Part shown: positions 9,494-18,700 of the stretch, in pieces
Numbering within the stretch: the first letter of the stretch is position 1
How the letters are laid out: every line of letters starts with the position of its first letter
From: Fusobacterium ulcerans ATCC 49185
GTDB lineage: Bacteria; Fusobacteriota; Fusobacteriia; Fusobacteriales; Fusobacteriaceae
Direction: 5' to 3'
Assembly (NCBI RefSeq): GCF_900683735.1
Contig: NZ_LR215979.1
Location: 2,480,001 to 2,544,000 of the forward strand
DNA length: 64,000 nucleotides
Position numbers and translations under genes: made by a program
Notes under the pieces: model-generated
Database searches by the model: none
What the model was told of the DNA's origin: nothing
The model's input: only the letters and a program-made list of their open reading frames with translations

Positions 9494-10589
9494 CGTTCCC
9501 CCATTTTTCTGTAATATATTTTACAAAGGTCATGATATATTTTCCTAGCAAATAGTTTAATGTCTTTTCTTCCTTTTCTTCTAATTCATAGTTAATTTGT
9601 AATTTATCACAAATAAGTTTCCTTATTTGCTCACACTGCTCTTTCACTGTTTCTTCTGAAAGCAGATTCCACTCTAGCTGATCCAGTAAATGAATATACA
9701 ATGAAGTAAGAGCAACTGTCTCCTCATTCTTTTCTATCTTCTCAATAAACTCTATGTATTCTAATTTTTCCTCAGTTTTTTTTGGATATTTTTCAATATA
9801 TCTATTCCATATTTCTTCAGCTGTTATGCCATATCTTCTTCCTCTTCTAAATATAGACTTTTGTTTTTCAGGAGTTAAGCCTGATTGTCTTGCTAAAGCT
9901 TCTTTTACTCCTTTTTTTACAGCTTTTCCTATTAATTCTCCTAATTTCGAATGTTTTCCAGAATCATTATATATAGCTTCACTTTCAAGATTACTGTAAA
10001 CTATAACTCCATCTGTTCCAGATCCAGTTGCTATTCCATTTGAATATTTACTTCCTTCCAACAATTCCTGTATTGCTGCTGTTTTCGCTTCAGTTATAGT
10101 AATCATTGCCCTAGTCAAAGTTCTTGGAGGCAAATTTCCATTGATAGCTACAATTATATTTATAGTTCCATGCTTTATTTTCTCTGTTTTTCCATTATTT
10201 TCAACATAAGAAGCTGGATCCCCAACACGTCCTCCATTTGTTTCTATTCCTCCTGTTATCAAGGCAGTAACACTTAAATCTCCATATTTTTCTACAATTA
10301 TACTCATATTTTTCATGTCTGCTGCTGTTCCCATTCCAGTTGTATATTGAGGGTCAAGTCCTAATTCTTCTGCTATGATTTCCATATGCTCCTTATATGT
10401 TGGAGCTTTTAACTGACATCCCATTCCTGGTGCAGTTTTTGCATCATTATTAAAAACAGAAGTCAGGTGTTCACTATATCCTCCATTTATAACTCCTGTG
10501 CTTAGTACAGCTCTCTTTCCAGAAAATTTTACTATAACACTTTTATTATATTTATATATTTTATCTCCTGTTTCTAATACTTTTAGCAT
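9486..10589 (-). CDS. cbiZ: Adenosylcobinamide amidohydrolase CbiZ with C-terminal extension
   Basis: Residues 1-240 match CbiZ (PF01955): LSTGVINGGY at 29-38, MGCQLKAPTYKEH near 57-69, a long TALITGGIETNGG segment, AMITITEAKTAA at 161-172 and GIATGSGTDG at 185-194. CbiZ hydrolyses the aminopropanol (or pseudocobalamin) side chain of adenosylated corrinoids to cobyric acid, letting a cell rebuild a preferred cobamide. Residues 240-367 form an extra, helical, charged region rich in Glu and Lys, with no motif I recognise; typical CbiZ is near 220-240 residues, though fused forms exist. An AGGAGG precedes the ATG. Its place between the BtuD-like ATPase and CobN is the best evidence that the operon handles corrinoids rather than heme. 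Confidence 0.9.
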   Translation of the reverse strand: MLKVLETGDKIYKYNKSVIVKFSGKRAVLSTGVINGGYSEHLTSVFNNDAKTAPGMGCQLKAPTYKEHMEIIAEELGLDPQYTTGMGTAADMKNMSIIVEKYGDLSVTALITGGIETNGGRVGDPASYVENNGKTEKIKHGTINIIVAINGNLPPRTLTRAMITITEAKTAAIQELLEGSKYSNGIATGSGTDGVIVYSNLESEAIYNDSGKHSKLGELIGKAVKKGVKEALARQSGLTPEKQKSIFRRGRRYGITAEEIWNRYIEKYPKKTEEKLEYIEFIEKIEKNEETVALTSLYIHLLDQLEWNLLSEETVKEQCEQIRKLICDKLQINYELEEKEEKTLNYLLGKYIMTFVKYITEKWGNDV

Positions 10590-10605
10590 TTGTTCCTCCT
10601 AAGTT

Positions 10606-11382
10606 CTATAATATACAAAAATCTAATAACCCAGATATAGAATTATGGTAAACTCTCGCATTTATTCCATATACCTTATTTAAATTTTCTTCTGTCATAA
10701 CTTCTTCTGGCTTTCCATCTTTAACTATTTCTCCATTGGAAAGCAGTATAAGTCTTGTACAATATTTTACTGCTATTCTCAAATTATGAATTACTGATAT
10801 CACTGTTTTAGATTCCTCTTTTATACTTTCTAGATGCTTAAATAGCTCATCTTCATACATCATATCTAAACTGGCTGATGGTTCATCTAAAAGCATTATG
10901 TCACTTTCCTGTGTAAGTACTTTGGCAAAAAGCACTCTCTGTCTTTCTCCTCCAGAAAGTTCTAATATAGATTTATCCTTAAAGCCTAAAGTATTTGTCA
11001 TTTTCATATATTTTTCTGCTATTTCTATATCTTTTTTAGTATATTCCTGAAAGCTTTCTAGATAGGGATATCTTCCTAAAACTACTACATCTATACATGA
11101 AAAATCAAAACCAAGATTTGTATTTTGATTCATAAATGAAATTTTCCTTGCTAATTCTTTTTCCTTATATTCATCTATACTTTTATCATTAAGAAGTATT
11201 ACCCCTCTATCTATTTTATTTATTCCATTTATTGTTTTCAAAAGAGTAGTTTTTCCAGAACCATTAGGACCTATTATCCCTATAATTTCTCCTTGACTGC
11301 ATTTAAAACATATATTTTTTAGTATTTCTCTTTCACCTATTTTGTAACACACATTTTTAAGCTTCAAAGTAAAGTTATTCAT
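10606..11382 (-). CDS. FecE/BtuD-type ABC transporter ATPase
   Basis: The 258-residue ATPase has Walker A GPNGSGKTT at 38-46, the signature LSGGERQR at 140-147, Walker B MLLDEP at 161-166 and an H-loop in SVIHNLR. It is the FecE/BtuD/FhuC class that powers uptake of corrinoids, heme or ferric siderophores across the inner membrane. The start overlaps the permease stop by four bases (ATGA), so the two are translationally coupled. With the downstream cbiZ and the upstream permease and binding protein it forms one complete importer, which presumably serves TonB receptor 1 and perhaps also receptor 2, whose operon lacks a permease and ATPase. Confidence 0.9.
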   Translation of the reverse strand: MNNFTLKLKNVCYKIGEREILKNICFKCSQGEIIGIIGPNGSGKTTLLKTINGINKIDRGVILLNDKSIDEYKEKELARKISFMNQNTNLGFDFSCIDVVVLGRYPYLESFQEYTKKDIEIAEKYMKMTNTLGFKDKSILELSGGERQRVLFAKVLTQESDIMLLDEPSASLDMMYEDELFKHLESIKEESKTVISVIHNLRIAVKYCTRLILLSNGEIVKDGKPEEVMTEENLNKVYGINARVYHNSISGLLDFCIL

Positions 11383-12407
11383 AGCCCTTTTCCCTCTTTT
11401 CTAATTTTAATTATTAGATAAATAAAATATGGTGCTCCTATTAATGAAGTAATTATTCCTACACTTATTTCACTTGGAGCTAAAATTACTCTCGATATTA
11501 AATCGCTTAAAGTAAGAAAAAAAGCTCCTGCCAAAAATGATCCCTTTAATAGTTTTCTATTGTCTGCTCCAATTATTTTTCTCAGCATATGTGGGACAAC
11601 AAGTCCAACAAATCCTATATTTCCACTTATACATACAGAAACAGCTGTTAATACAGCAACTATCACAAGTATTTTCTTTCTCATTTTTCTTATATTTATT
11701 CCCAAAGACTTTGCTTCCTCATCTCCCAACAAAAGTATATTCAGCTCTTTTCCATAACAAAACAAAATAAAAGCTAAAACTATAACAGGACCTACCCCAA
11801 ATAGAAAATGCTCCCATCTTCTCCCACTGAGGCTTCCTATAGACCAGAAAATATATTCCTTTATTTGAGATTCCATAAGATTTGTAAGTATTATAGATGA
11901 TATAGCCCCTACAAAACTGCTTATGGCAATTCCAGAAAGTATCAATAGTAAGTTATCACTTTTACCTCTTAAAGTTGAAAGTCTATACACAATAGCTGAC
12001 ACCACCAAAGAAAAGAATATAGAAAATAATGGCATTGCAAAAATATATTTTGAACTTAATCCTAAGGCTATGGATATAACTGCTCCAAGACTTGCTCCAC
12101 TAGAAATACCAATTATTCCTGAATCAGCTATGGGATTTTTTAAAAGACTCTGCATTGTACACCCACATACAGCTAAAGCTCCTCCCACAATTGCTGCTGT
12201 CATTATCCTAGGAAATCTTACATAATATACAATTGGAATAAAACTTTTTTTCATTATGTCAAAATTAGTTATTCCAGTTTTATTTAACAATATTTTTATA
12301 ACTTCTGATATTGGTACTTTTACTGCTCCATAGAAAAGAGAAAAAATAATTACTATAATCAAAAAGAAAGTTATCATAACATTAAAATTTAATTTAGTCT
12401 TTCCCAT
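11379..12407 (-). CDS. FecCD/BtuC-type ABC transporter permease
   Basis: The 342-residue protein has about ten hydrophobic membrane segments and the motifs of the FecCD family: VRFPRIMTAAIVGGALAVCGCTMQSLLKNPIADSGIIGISSGASLGA in the first third and GFVGLVVPHMLRKIIGADNR in the second half, which is the coupling-helix region facing the ATPase. It would form a homodimeric channel with the neighbouring ATPase for corrinoid or metal-chelate import. An AAAGGAGG precedes the ATG, and the gene starts four bases after the binding-protein stop. The substrate is inferred from cbiZ and the riboswitch, since family members share the fold across siderophores, heme and B12. Confidence 0.9.
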   Translation of the reverse strand: MGKTKLNFNVMITFFLIIVIIFSLFYGAVKVPISEVIKILLNKTGITNFDIMKKSFIPIVYYVRFPRIMTAAIVGGALAVCGCTMQSLLKNPIADSGIIGISSGASLGAVISIALGLSSKYIFAMPLFSIFFSLVVSAIVYRLSTLRGKSDNLLLILSGIAISSFVGAISSIILTNLMESQIKEYIFWSIGSLSGRRWEHFLFGVGPVIVLAFILFCYGKELNILLLGDEEAKSLGINIRKMRKKILVIVAVLTAVSVCISGNIGFVGLVVPHMLRKIIGADNRKLLKGSFLAGAFFLTLSDLISRVILAPSEISVGIITSLIGAPYFIYLIIKIRKEGKGL

Positions 12408-12410
12408 TGA

Positions 12411-13286
12411 TTATTCCTCCTTTAAATTATAGATAGCTTTTCCAAGATTTTCTATTCCTTCAATCATATATTGGGAAGTTGGAGAAATATCTTTATATTT
12501 CAATAAATATATTCTTTTGTTTTTTACTGCTTTGACATCTTCATAACTCGGATCATTCATAACAAATTCTGAAAACTCCTCTGAATTTATATGCCCTTTC
12601 CATATAGGTATTATTATCACATCTGGATTTAATTCTATCACTTTTTCTTTTGATATCTTCTGTGATCCTATAATTTCAGCCTCACTAGCTGCATTTATTC
12701 CTCCAATAAGACTTACCATATTATCAAAAGTAGTTCCTTTTCCACTGGTATTTTCATAAGAGGTATACAATAATATTCTTAATTTTTCCCCTTTATATCC
12801 ATCATGTATTTGTTTTTGAAGAATAGAAAGTCTAGTTTCCATATTTTTCACTATTTCTTCTCCTTTTTCTTCTTCACCTACTAAAACTGCTAATTCTTTT
12901 ATAAGTTCTTTTTGTTCTTTAAAATTTTTAGGAGTTTTATAGGTATATACATTTGCTCCAGTTTCTTGTATTTGCAGAAGTATTTCTTTTTTCATCCAAT
13001 CTGCTGTTATTACTAAATCTGGTTCTAATTCTATCATTGTTTCAATATTGCTTTCTATTTTAGGAAACTTCTTTGCTTCTTCTTCCACATGAGACATATC
13101 TGGTTCTTCATTAATTTGCCCACATAATCCCGCTATTCTTCCATGATCTACAAGGCTCAATATCATCTCATCCCCACTTAATGTCAGAGAGGCTATTCGA
13201 TTAAATTTTTTTCCCTCTGCTCCCAGAATAGATATTGAAATGGTAAGTATAAAAATTATATAAATTAGAGAGATTATTTTTTTCAA
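12411..13286 (-). CDS. BtuF/FepB-type periplasmic binding protein (copy 1)
   Basis: This is a periplasmic binding protein of the BtuF/FepB class, about 291 residues. It has a signal peptide (basic start, hydrophobic core LIYIIFILTISISIL, likely cleavage near GAEG), then FNRIASLTLSGDEMILSLV, the inter-lobe helix region and a C-terminal IPIWKGH...MIEGIENLGKAIY. There is no lipobox Cys, so it should be soluble. I chose TTG 13286 because it aligns the signal peptide with the paralogue at 19526-20407; another TTG at 13319 lacks a ribosome site. The ribosome signal at 13286 (GAGGG) is close, so the start is uncertain. It delivers substrate to the permease that follows immediately. Confidence 0.85.
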   Translation of the reverse strand: MKKIISLIYIIFILTISISILGAEGKKFNRIASLTLSGDEMILSLVDHGRIAGLCGQINEEPDMSHVEEEAKKFPKIESNIETMIELEPDLVITADWMKKEILLQIQETGANVYTYKTPKNFKEQKELIKELAVLVGEEEKGEEIVKNMETRLSILQKQIHDGYKGEKLRILLYTSYENTSGKGTTFDNMVSLIGGINAASEAEIIGSQKISKEKVIELNPDVIIIPIWKGHINSEEFSEFVMNDPSYEDVKAVKNKRIYLLKYKDISPTSQYMIEGIENLGKAIYNLKEE

Positions 13287-13325
13287 TACCCTCACATCCC
13301 TTTTTAAATTCTTCTTCAATAGTAA

Positions 13326-13352
13326 TAAAGCAGGGGGAAATCTATCTCCCTG
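13326..13352 (-). terminator. Intra-operon stem-loop after TonB receptor 1
   Basis: AGCAGGG and CCCTGCT pair around a 12-base loop, followed on the minus strand by TTATTAC. The T-run is poor, so this is more likely a partial terminator or mRNA-stabilising hairpin that sets the receptor-to-transporter expression ratio. A comparable hairpin occupies the same place in operon B. Confidence 0.5.
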
Positions 13353-13372
13353 CTCTATACTTAATTTAATAA

Positions 13373-15352
13373 TTAGAAGTTATATTTAAATCCTGCATAG
13401 AAACTTCTTCCATCTGCTGGGTAATAAACTTTTCTTGGCCCAGGACTATAAGAAGATCTTGTTGATGTTATTGTATTGCAGTATTCTTTATCAAAAAGAT
13501 TTCTCACTCCTCCATAAAGTTCTAATCCACTACTCAGTGTATAAGATATATTTGCATCTACTGTTATATAATCATTATCTTTTCCAAAATAATTGTCAAA
13601 ATCATCTTCAGCATATGATTTTCCTACATAATATGCATCTCCATTTACTAAAAGATTACTTGTTATATTATATGTAGCACCTATATTCCCTTGCCATTTT
13701 GCTACTCCTGCAAATTCATTTCCATCATATACTCCACTTGTTATTTTTGGTTCAATATATGAAATATTTTCTCTCAAAGTTAATTTATCAAAGTAATGAA
13801 CAAATGATAACTGGGCTCCAATTCTTCTGACAGTTCCATCAAAATTTCTATTAGTTGAAGTATTGGCATCAGTTTTATCATAATAAATTTCATTATCTGA
13901 ATCTATATAAAAAACAGATGTTGAAATGGCTGTATTCCTAATCATATCTCTTATTCCTAGTTCATAAACATCATTCTTTTGAGTTTTTACATCTCCTGAC
14001 CAAGCTCCAGCATCTCCTATAGTTGGTGTTCTTACTGCCCTTGTATAATTAAAATAGACATTTCCACTATCAGAATACAAATAGTTTGCTCCTATCTCAA
14101 AACTATCATTATTTGAGTAATCTGAAGAGTGAGGAGTTATTTCTTGTAAAACCCAACCAGGACCATAAGTTTTTGTACTGTACTTATATTTAACCCTCTC
14201 CCTTCGATATCCTTGAGTAAATTGTAGTTTTCCAAATGTAGTCTTATTCATTATATATCCAGCATATGATTCTCTTTCATCATCTGGTGCTTTTTGAACT
14301 TTGCCATTTACAGATACAGGAGTTTTAAACTCTCTATTTCCATCTCTATAATCTCCACCTATAATAATGTAACTATTTTCTTCATAAGAATACTTTAATT
14401 GTGGATTTATATAATATTCTTTTGTAAGTTGATTTTGATTCTTACTTTCATCTTCATAATAACCTCCATAAACTAATAAATCTAATTTATCAGTTAGCTT
14501 TTTATTATAAGATAAATTCCAAATATCAGTTATATTATGCATAACTCCACCATAACTTCCAGGTTTAGTAGGATCTTTATCATACTGACCTTTTTCTAAA
14601 TAACCAGTATAATAATCTTTAGTTTCATTATGATTATATCTTAATTCAATGTTTCCATCTTTTAAAAGATACTTACCTCTTAACCAAACCGATTCTCTTT
14701 TATCTTCATCATTTTTATATTCAGTATTTCTATCTCTATAATCCATACTTGAGTATCCTGAATACGAAGCATTTAATAATAACTTATCTCCAATCTTAGT
14801 TCCATAACTTAGATTCGCTCTTGTAGTTTCCCAAGAACCAGCTTCTAATCCAACACTTCCATAATTTATCTTATTTTCTGGTGTTTTAGTTATAATATTT
14901 ACAACTCCTCCAATAGCACCATCACCATACATAACAGCTCCTCCACCTTGAACAACTTCAATTCTTTCTACTTCTGTAATTGGAATTTGGTTTATATTGA
15001 ATCCTGCTACACCATTCAAAGGAATTCCATCTAAAAGAACTATTGTATTATATTTTGCTGTTGCTCCTGACCCTCTTAAGTCTATTACTGGTGAAGCTCC
15101 ATCCATTTTTCTGATTGTAACACCTGGAACTCCTTTCAATGCATCATCGATAGTTGCTGCTCCTCTTTCTTTAATTTCCTCACTCGTTATCACAGTTACA
15201 TTTTTAGCTGTTTCATGAGTTAAAGTTCCAAAGCTTTCTCCTGTTGTTATTACTGTTTCATTAAGTCTTTGACTTGCAATATTTTCCTCTCCCATTGCTG
15301 CCATTGATGCTCCAACTGTCAATATAGCAGCTAACATTAAAGTCCTTTTCAT
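13373..15352 (-). CDS. TonB-dependent outer-membrane receptor (BtuB-like, copy 1)
   Basis: The 659-residue protein starts with a signal peptide (MKRTLMLAAILTVGASMAA), then a TonB-box-like NETVITT, a plug domain (NVTVITSEEIKERGAATIDDALKGVPGV, VQGGGAVMYGDGAIGGVVNIITK) and a long series of amphipathic strands typical of a 22-strand barrel, ending YPADGRSFYAGFKYNF with the usual terminal aromatic residue. It imports a scarce nutrient across the outer membrane using TonB energy. It is the first gene after a cobalamin riboswitch and terminator, so a corrinoid is the likely ligand. An extended plug-side Gly-rich stretch is normal. Sequence similarity to copy 2 is clear but lower than that between the two CobN copies. 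Confidence 0.92.
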   Translation of the reverse strand: MKRTLMLAAILTVGASMAAMGEENIASQRLNETVITTGESFGTLTHETAKNVTVITSEEIKERGAATIDDALKGVPGVTIRKMDGASPVIDLRGSGATAKYNTIVLLDGIPLNGVAGFNINQIPITEVERIEVVQGGGAVMYGDGAIGGVVNIITKTPENKINYGSVGLEAGSWETTRANLSYGTKIGDKLLLNASYSGYSSMDYRDRNTEYKNDEDKRESVWLRGKYLLKDGNIELRYNHNETKDYYTGYLEKGQYDKDPTKPGSYGGVMHNITDIWNLSYNKKLTDKLDLLVYGGYYEDESKNQNQLTKEYYINPQLKYSYEENSYIIIGGDYRDGNREFKTPVSVNGKVQKAPDDERESYAGYIMNKTTFGKLQFTQGYRRERVKYKYSTKTYGPGWVLQEITPHSSDYSNNDSFEIGANYLYSDSGNVYFNYTRAVRTPTIGDAGAWSGDVKTQKNDVYELGIRDMIRNTAISTSVFYIDSDNEIYYDKTDANTSTNRNFDGTVRRIGAQLSFVHYFDKLTLRENISYIEPKITSGVYDGNEFAGVAKWQGNIGATYNITSNLLVNGDAYYVGKSYAEDDFDNYFGKDNDYITVDANISYTLSSGLELYGGVRNLFDKEYCNTITSTRSSYSPGPRKVYYPADGRSFYAGFKYNF

Positions 15353-15384
15353 TATTTCCTCCCAGATATTTATTTTGTAATAAA

Positions 15385-15424
15385 CAAAAAACTCTGATCA
15401 GGCAAAAACTTTACCTAACCAGAG
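15385..15424 (-). terminator. Riboswitch-controlled terminator of operon A
   Basis: On the minus strand CTCTGGTTAGG and CCTGATCAGAG form an 11-pair stem (with G-U pairs) followed by TTTTTTG. It lies between the cobalamin aptamer and the receptor start, the expected place for a transcriptional expression platform. AATTGGT just before the stem is complementary to ACCAATT at the aptamer end, a possible competing helix. Confidence 0.85.
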
Positions 15425-15485
15425 CACCAATTCCGAAATAATGAAATTCAAAAAATAACAGAAATTTACATTTTCAAATATATTA

Positions 15486-15635
15486 ATTGGTAAGTCTTCT
15501 GACTTAGCTTCATCCTACTCTCACGCCTTCCCAGTTTCCCAGTGACATAATGTGATTTCGTCCGCCATACAGCAGCTTGCGCTGTGGGGGATTCTCACCC
15601 CTCTTCCTCTATTAAGCATATGCACCTAATCATCT
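15486..15635 (-). promoter_or_regulatory. Cobalamin riboswitch (operon A)
   Basis: Read on the minus strand, the element runs from ATTAGGTGC through AATAGAGGAAGAGGGGTGAGAATCCCCCAC, CACTGGGAAACTGGGAAGGC and GATGAAGCTAAGTCAGAAGACTTACC. These are the conserved blocks of the B12 aptamer: the GGTGC start, the GGTGAGAATCCC-type segment, the CACTGGGAA core and the AAGTCAGAAGAC 3-prime block. Adenosylcobalamin or another corrinoid would be expected to bind and favour the downstream terminator, shutting off the whole uptake and chelatase operon. Confidence 0.95.
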
Positions 15636-15656
15636 TTTTGTTTTATTCTAATTTTA

Positions 15657-15685
15657 ATAGTACATTATCCAAACAAAATTGTCAA
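15657..15685 (-). promoter_or_regulatory. Promoter of operon A
   Basis: TTGACA (minus strand, 15685-15680) and TACTAT (15662-15657) are separated by 17 bases. The predicted start lies just before the aptamer 5-prime end, which makes this the natural promoter for the riboswitch leader. Confidence 0.8.
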
Positions 15686-15763
15686 GTGTATTATCTCTCA
15701 CAATTATTCTTTTCATAAATCAAATATACATATCTTAATAATTAAATTTATAGTTTAATTTTT

Positions 15764-18700
15764 TTACTCTTCATATTCCTCAATATCACCTTCTATGCTC
15801 ATATATATCTTCCTTAATTCATCAAGTTTTTCTTTTGAAGTATTCCACATTCCTCTTTGTTCAGCCTCTAATAACCTTTCAGTTATATTCATTAAAGCAT
15901 GAGGATTGTTTTCTTTTATCCATTCTCTATTTTCTATATTTTGCACATATTTCTCTGTTATTCTGTCATACATCCAGTCTTCTGCAACTTCAGCAGTGGC
16001 ATCCCAGCCAAACACAATATCTACCATTGCACTTACTTCCATGGCTCCTTTATATCCATGCCTTTTCAAACCTTCAAGCCATTTTGGATTTAGTATCCTT
16101 GATCTCATTATTCTTGCTGTTTCCTCTTTTAAACTTTTTATTTTCACATTATTTGGATCACTTGTATTTCCACTATAGGATCTTGCTTCTTTCCCACTGG
16201 CATATTTTACTGCTGCCGTTAATCCACCATGATATGCATAGTAATCATCGCTTTCCAACATATCTAACTCTACTGATGCTTCATTTTTTACTGTAACATC
16301 TATGTTTTTCAATCTTTTTACAAACATATTTTCTAATTTCGTTCCATGATAATTACTACTGTAGGCATGACTGCTCCAATTTATATATGCCTGACCTAAA
16401 TCATCTCTTGTTTCCCATTGTTGTGATTCTATTAATACTCTTACTCCTGTTCCATATGTTCCTGGTGGACATCCAAATATTCTGACTTTAGATAAGTTTT
16501 CAGCATCACTAAAACTGTATCCATCTTCCAAAAGTTTTTCTATATCATCTTTTAAGTTCTTTTTTATATAATTTACTTCATCACTCTCATCTAATTGAGA
16601 AACTGTATTTACAGCATCTTCTAAAAGCTTAATCAGAGTAGGAAAAGTATCTCTAAACAATCCAGATATTCTTAATGTTACATCTATTCTAGGTCTTCTC
16701 AGCTCTTCATAAGGAATAGCTTCTAGCCCTATTACTCTATCTCCATTGTTCAGCCATACTGGTTTTACTCCCATAAGATACAATGCTTCAGCTATATCAT
16801 CTCCATTAGTTTTTATTGTATCACCACTATATAGAATCATAGCAATATTCTTTGGCAGTTTTCCTTCATCTTCAATGTATCTGTTCATAAGTTCTTCTGC
16901 TAGTTTTATTCCTACTTTCCATGAAGCTCTTGATGGAATTTTATATGGATCAATAGAATAAAAATTTGTTCCTGTTGGAAGAATATTTATATTCCCTCTT
17001 GTTGGATATCCTGACTGTCCTGGAACAATAAACTTTCCATTAGCTCCATCTACTACACTTTTACTTTCTCTTTTTGTTTCCAATATTTTAGGCAATACTA
17101 TCTCTAAAATATTTTTTTCTAAAAGTAAAATATAGCTTTCATCTATTATTTTATATTCTTTTGTTTTTTCAACTACAGTTTGATATTTCTTTTCTCCTAA
17201 TATTTCCCTTACTATCTCTACTGTTATATTTCTTATATCATCCAGTATCATTAAATTAGTTTTTCCTATTTTATTATGTCCATGAGGATTTTCTTTTAAA
17301 ACTTCTATATCATACCCTAAACTCTTTCCTACTGCTTCTTCTGCCCCCATCATTCCACAGTTTTCAATTCTCAATAGAGCATGAATCAATGATGCTAATC
17401 TATCTCCTACAGGAGCCTCTCCCAATATGTGAAGTCCATCTTTTATTACTGAACTTTTGAGTTCTTCTATGTATGAGTGAAGTTTATTTATAAAAAGAGA
17501 ATAATTTTTTCTTATTTCTTCCTCAGTAATATTCATATCTAAATTATATTTATATTCTAATACTCTTTTTATAATATTCTCTTTCAAGTCTACTATTTTT
17601 GAATCTTTTCCTATTTCAGCCAGATAATACTGTTTAATCAAATCATCTATTTCTTCTATATCTTCATATTCTCCAGAAAGTGTAAGAGCAGGGATCATGT
17701 AGGAAATCAGCACTGCATTGCTTCTTCTTTTAGCCTGTAGTCCTTCTCCAGAAATATTTATTGAGTAAGGATATAGATGTGGAATATCATCTATATTAAA
17801 ATCTGGACAGCATCTGTTACTTAATCCAACCTCTTTCCCTGGCAGCCATTCTAAAGTTCCATGAGTTCCCACATGATAAATTACATCTGCTTTAAATCCC
17901 TCTTTTATCCACTTATAGAAAGAATAATATTGATGTGGAATAATAAAATCTGTACTGTGATATACCTCTTCTGCTTTTTCTTCCATACCTCTTGAAGGCT
18001 GTAATCCTATAAATATATTTCCATTAAGAATTCCAGGTACTGGAAATACATCTTCATAAATCATAAATTCCCCTGGAGCTTTTCCCCATTGAGCTTCTAT
18101 TTTTTCCTGTACCTCTCTATCTAATTTGGAAAACCACTCCAGATACTTTTCTTTGTTTATTTTATCAATACTTTTTTCCAAAACTTTTTCACTAGTCAGC
18201 CATTTTTTATCATTAGATACACCTTTAATAATAGTATTTATTATTTCATTTCCATCTTTAAATTCATGATCTATTTTTATCCCCATTTTTGAAAATAGTT
18301 TCATCATATTATTTACTGAATTAGGAGTATCAAGTCCAAAAGCTCTCCCTATCATATCATTTCTTGGAGGCATGTTATGAAGAATAACTGCTATTTTTTT
18401 ATCTTCATTCTTTTTCATTCCTAATTTTATCCAATTTACAGCTAATCTGGATATTTTATTTACTCTCTCATCTATTGGTATAAATATTTTTTTCTCTCCA
18501 TACTCATCTTTTATAGTTTCATAAGTACAACATGTTACAGAAATAATTTGTCCATCAAACTCTGGATAATAGACTCCTGTAGTTAAAGCTTCAGAATCAA
18601 GCCCCCTTATATCTCTTTCCCATGTTTCTCTATTTTGATAAGTACTCATAGCCTGTATTACAGGAATTTTTAAATCTTCAAAAATACTTTTTTCTACTAT

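Noticed and set aside
13373-15352. Heme receptor (HmuR-like) as the identity of TonB receptor 1, given the CobN neighbour
   Set aside because: The operon is under a cobalamin riboswitch and contains cbiZ, and no HmuY-type hemophore is seen. A corrinoid ligand is better supported, though heme is not fully excluded.
15835-16296. Open frame of 153 codons on the plus strand inside cobN copy 2
   Set aside because: It is antisense to a well-conserved CobN region and has a Leu/His/Ser-rich composition that reflects the reverse complement of the real protein.
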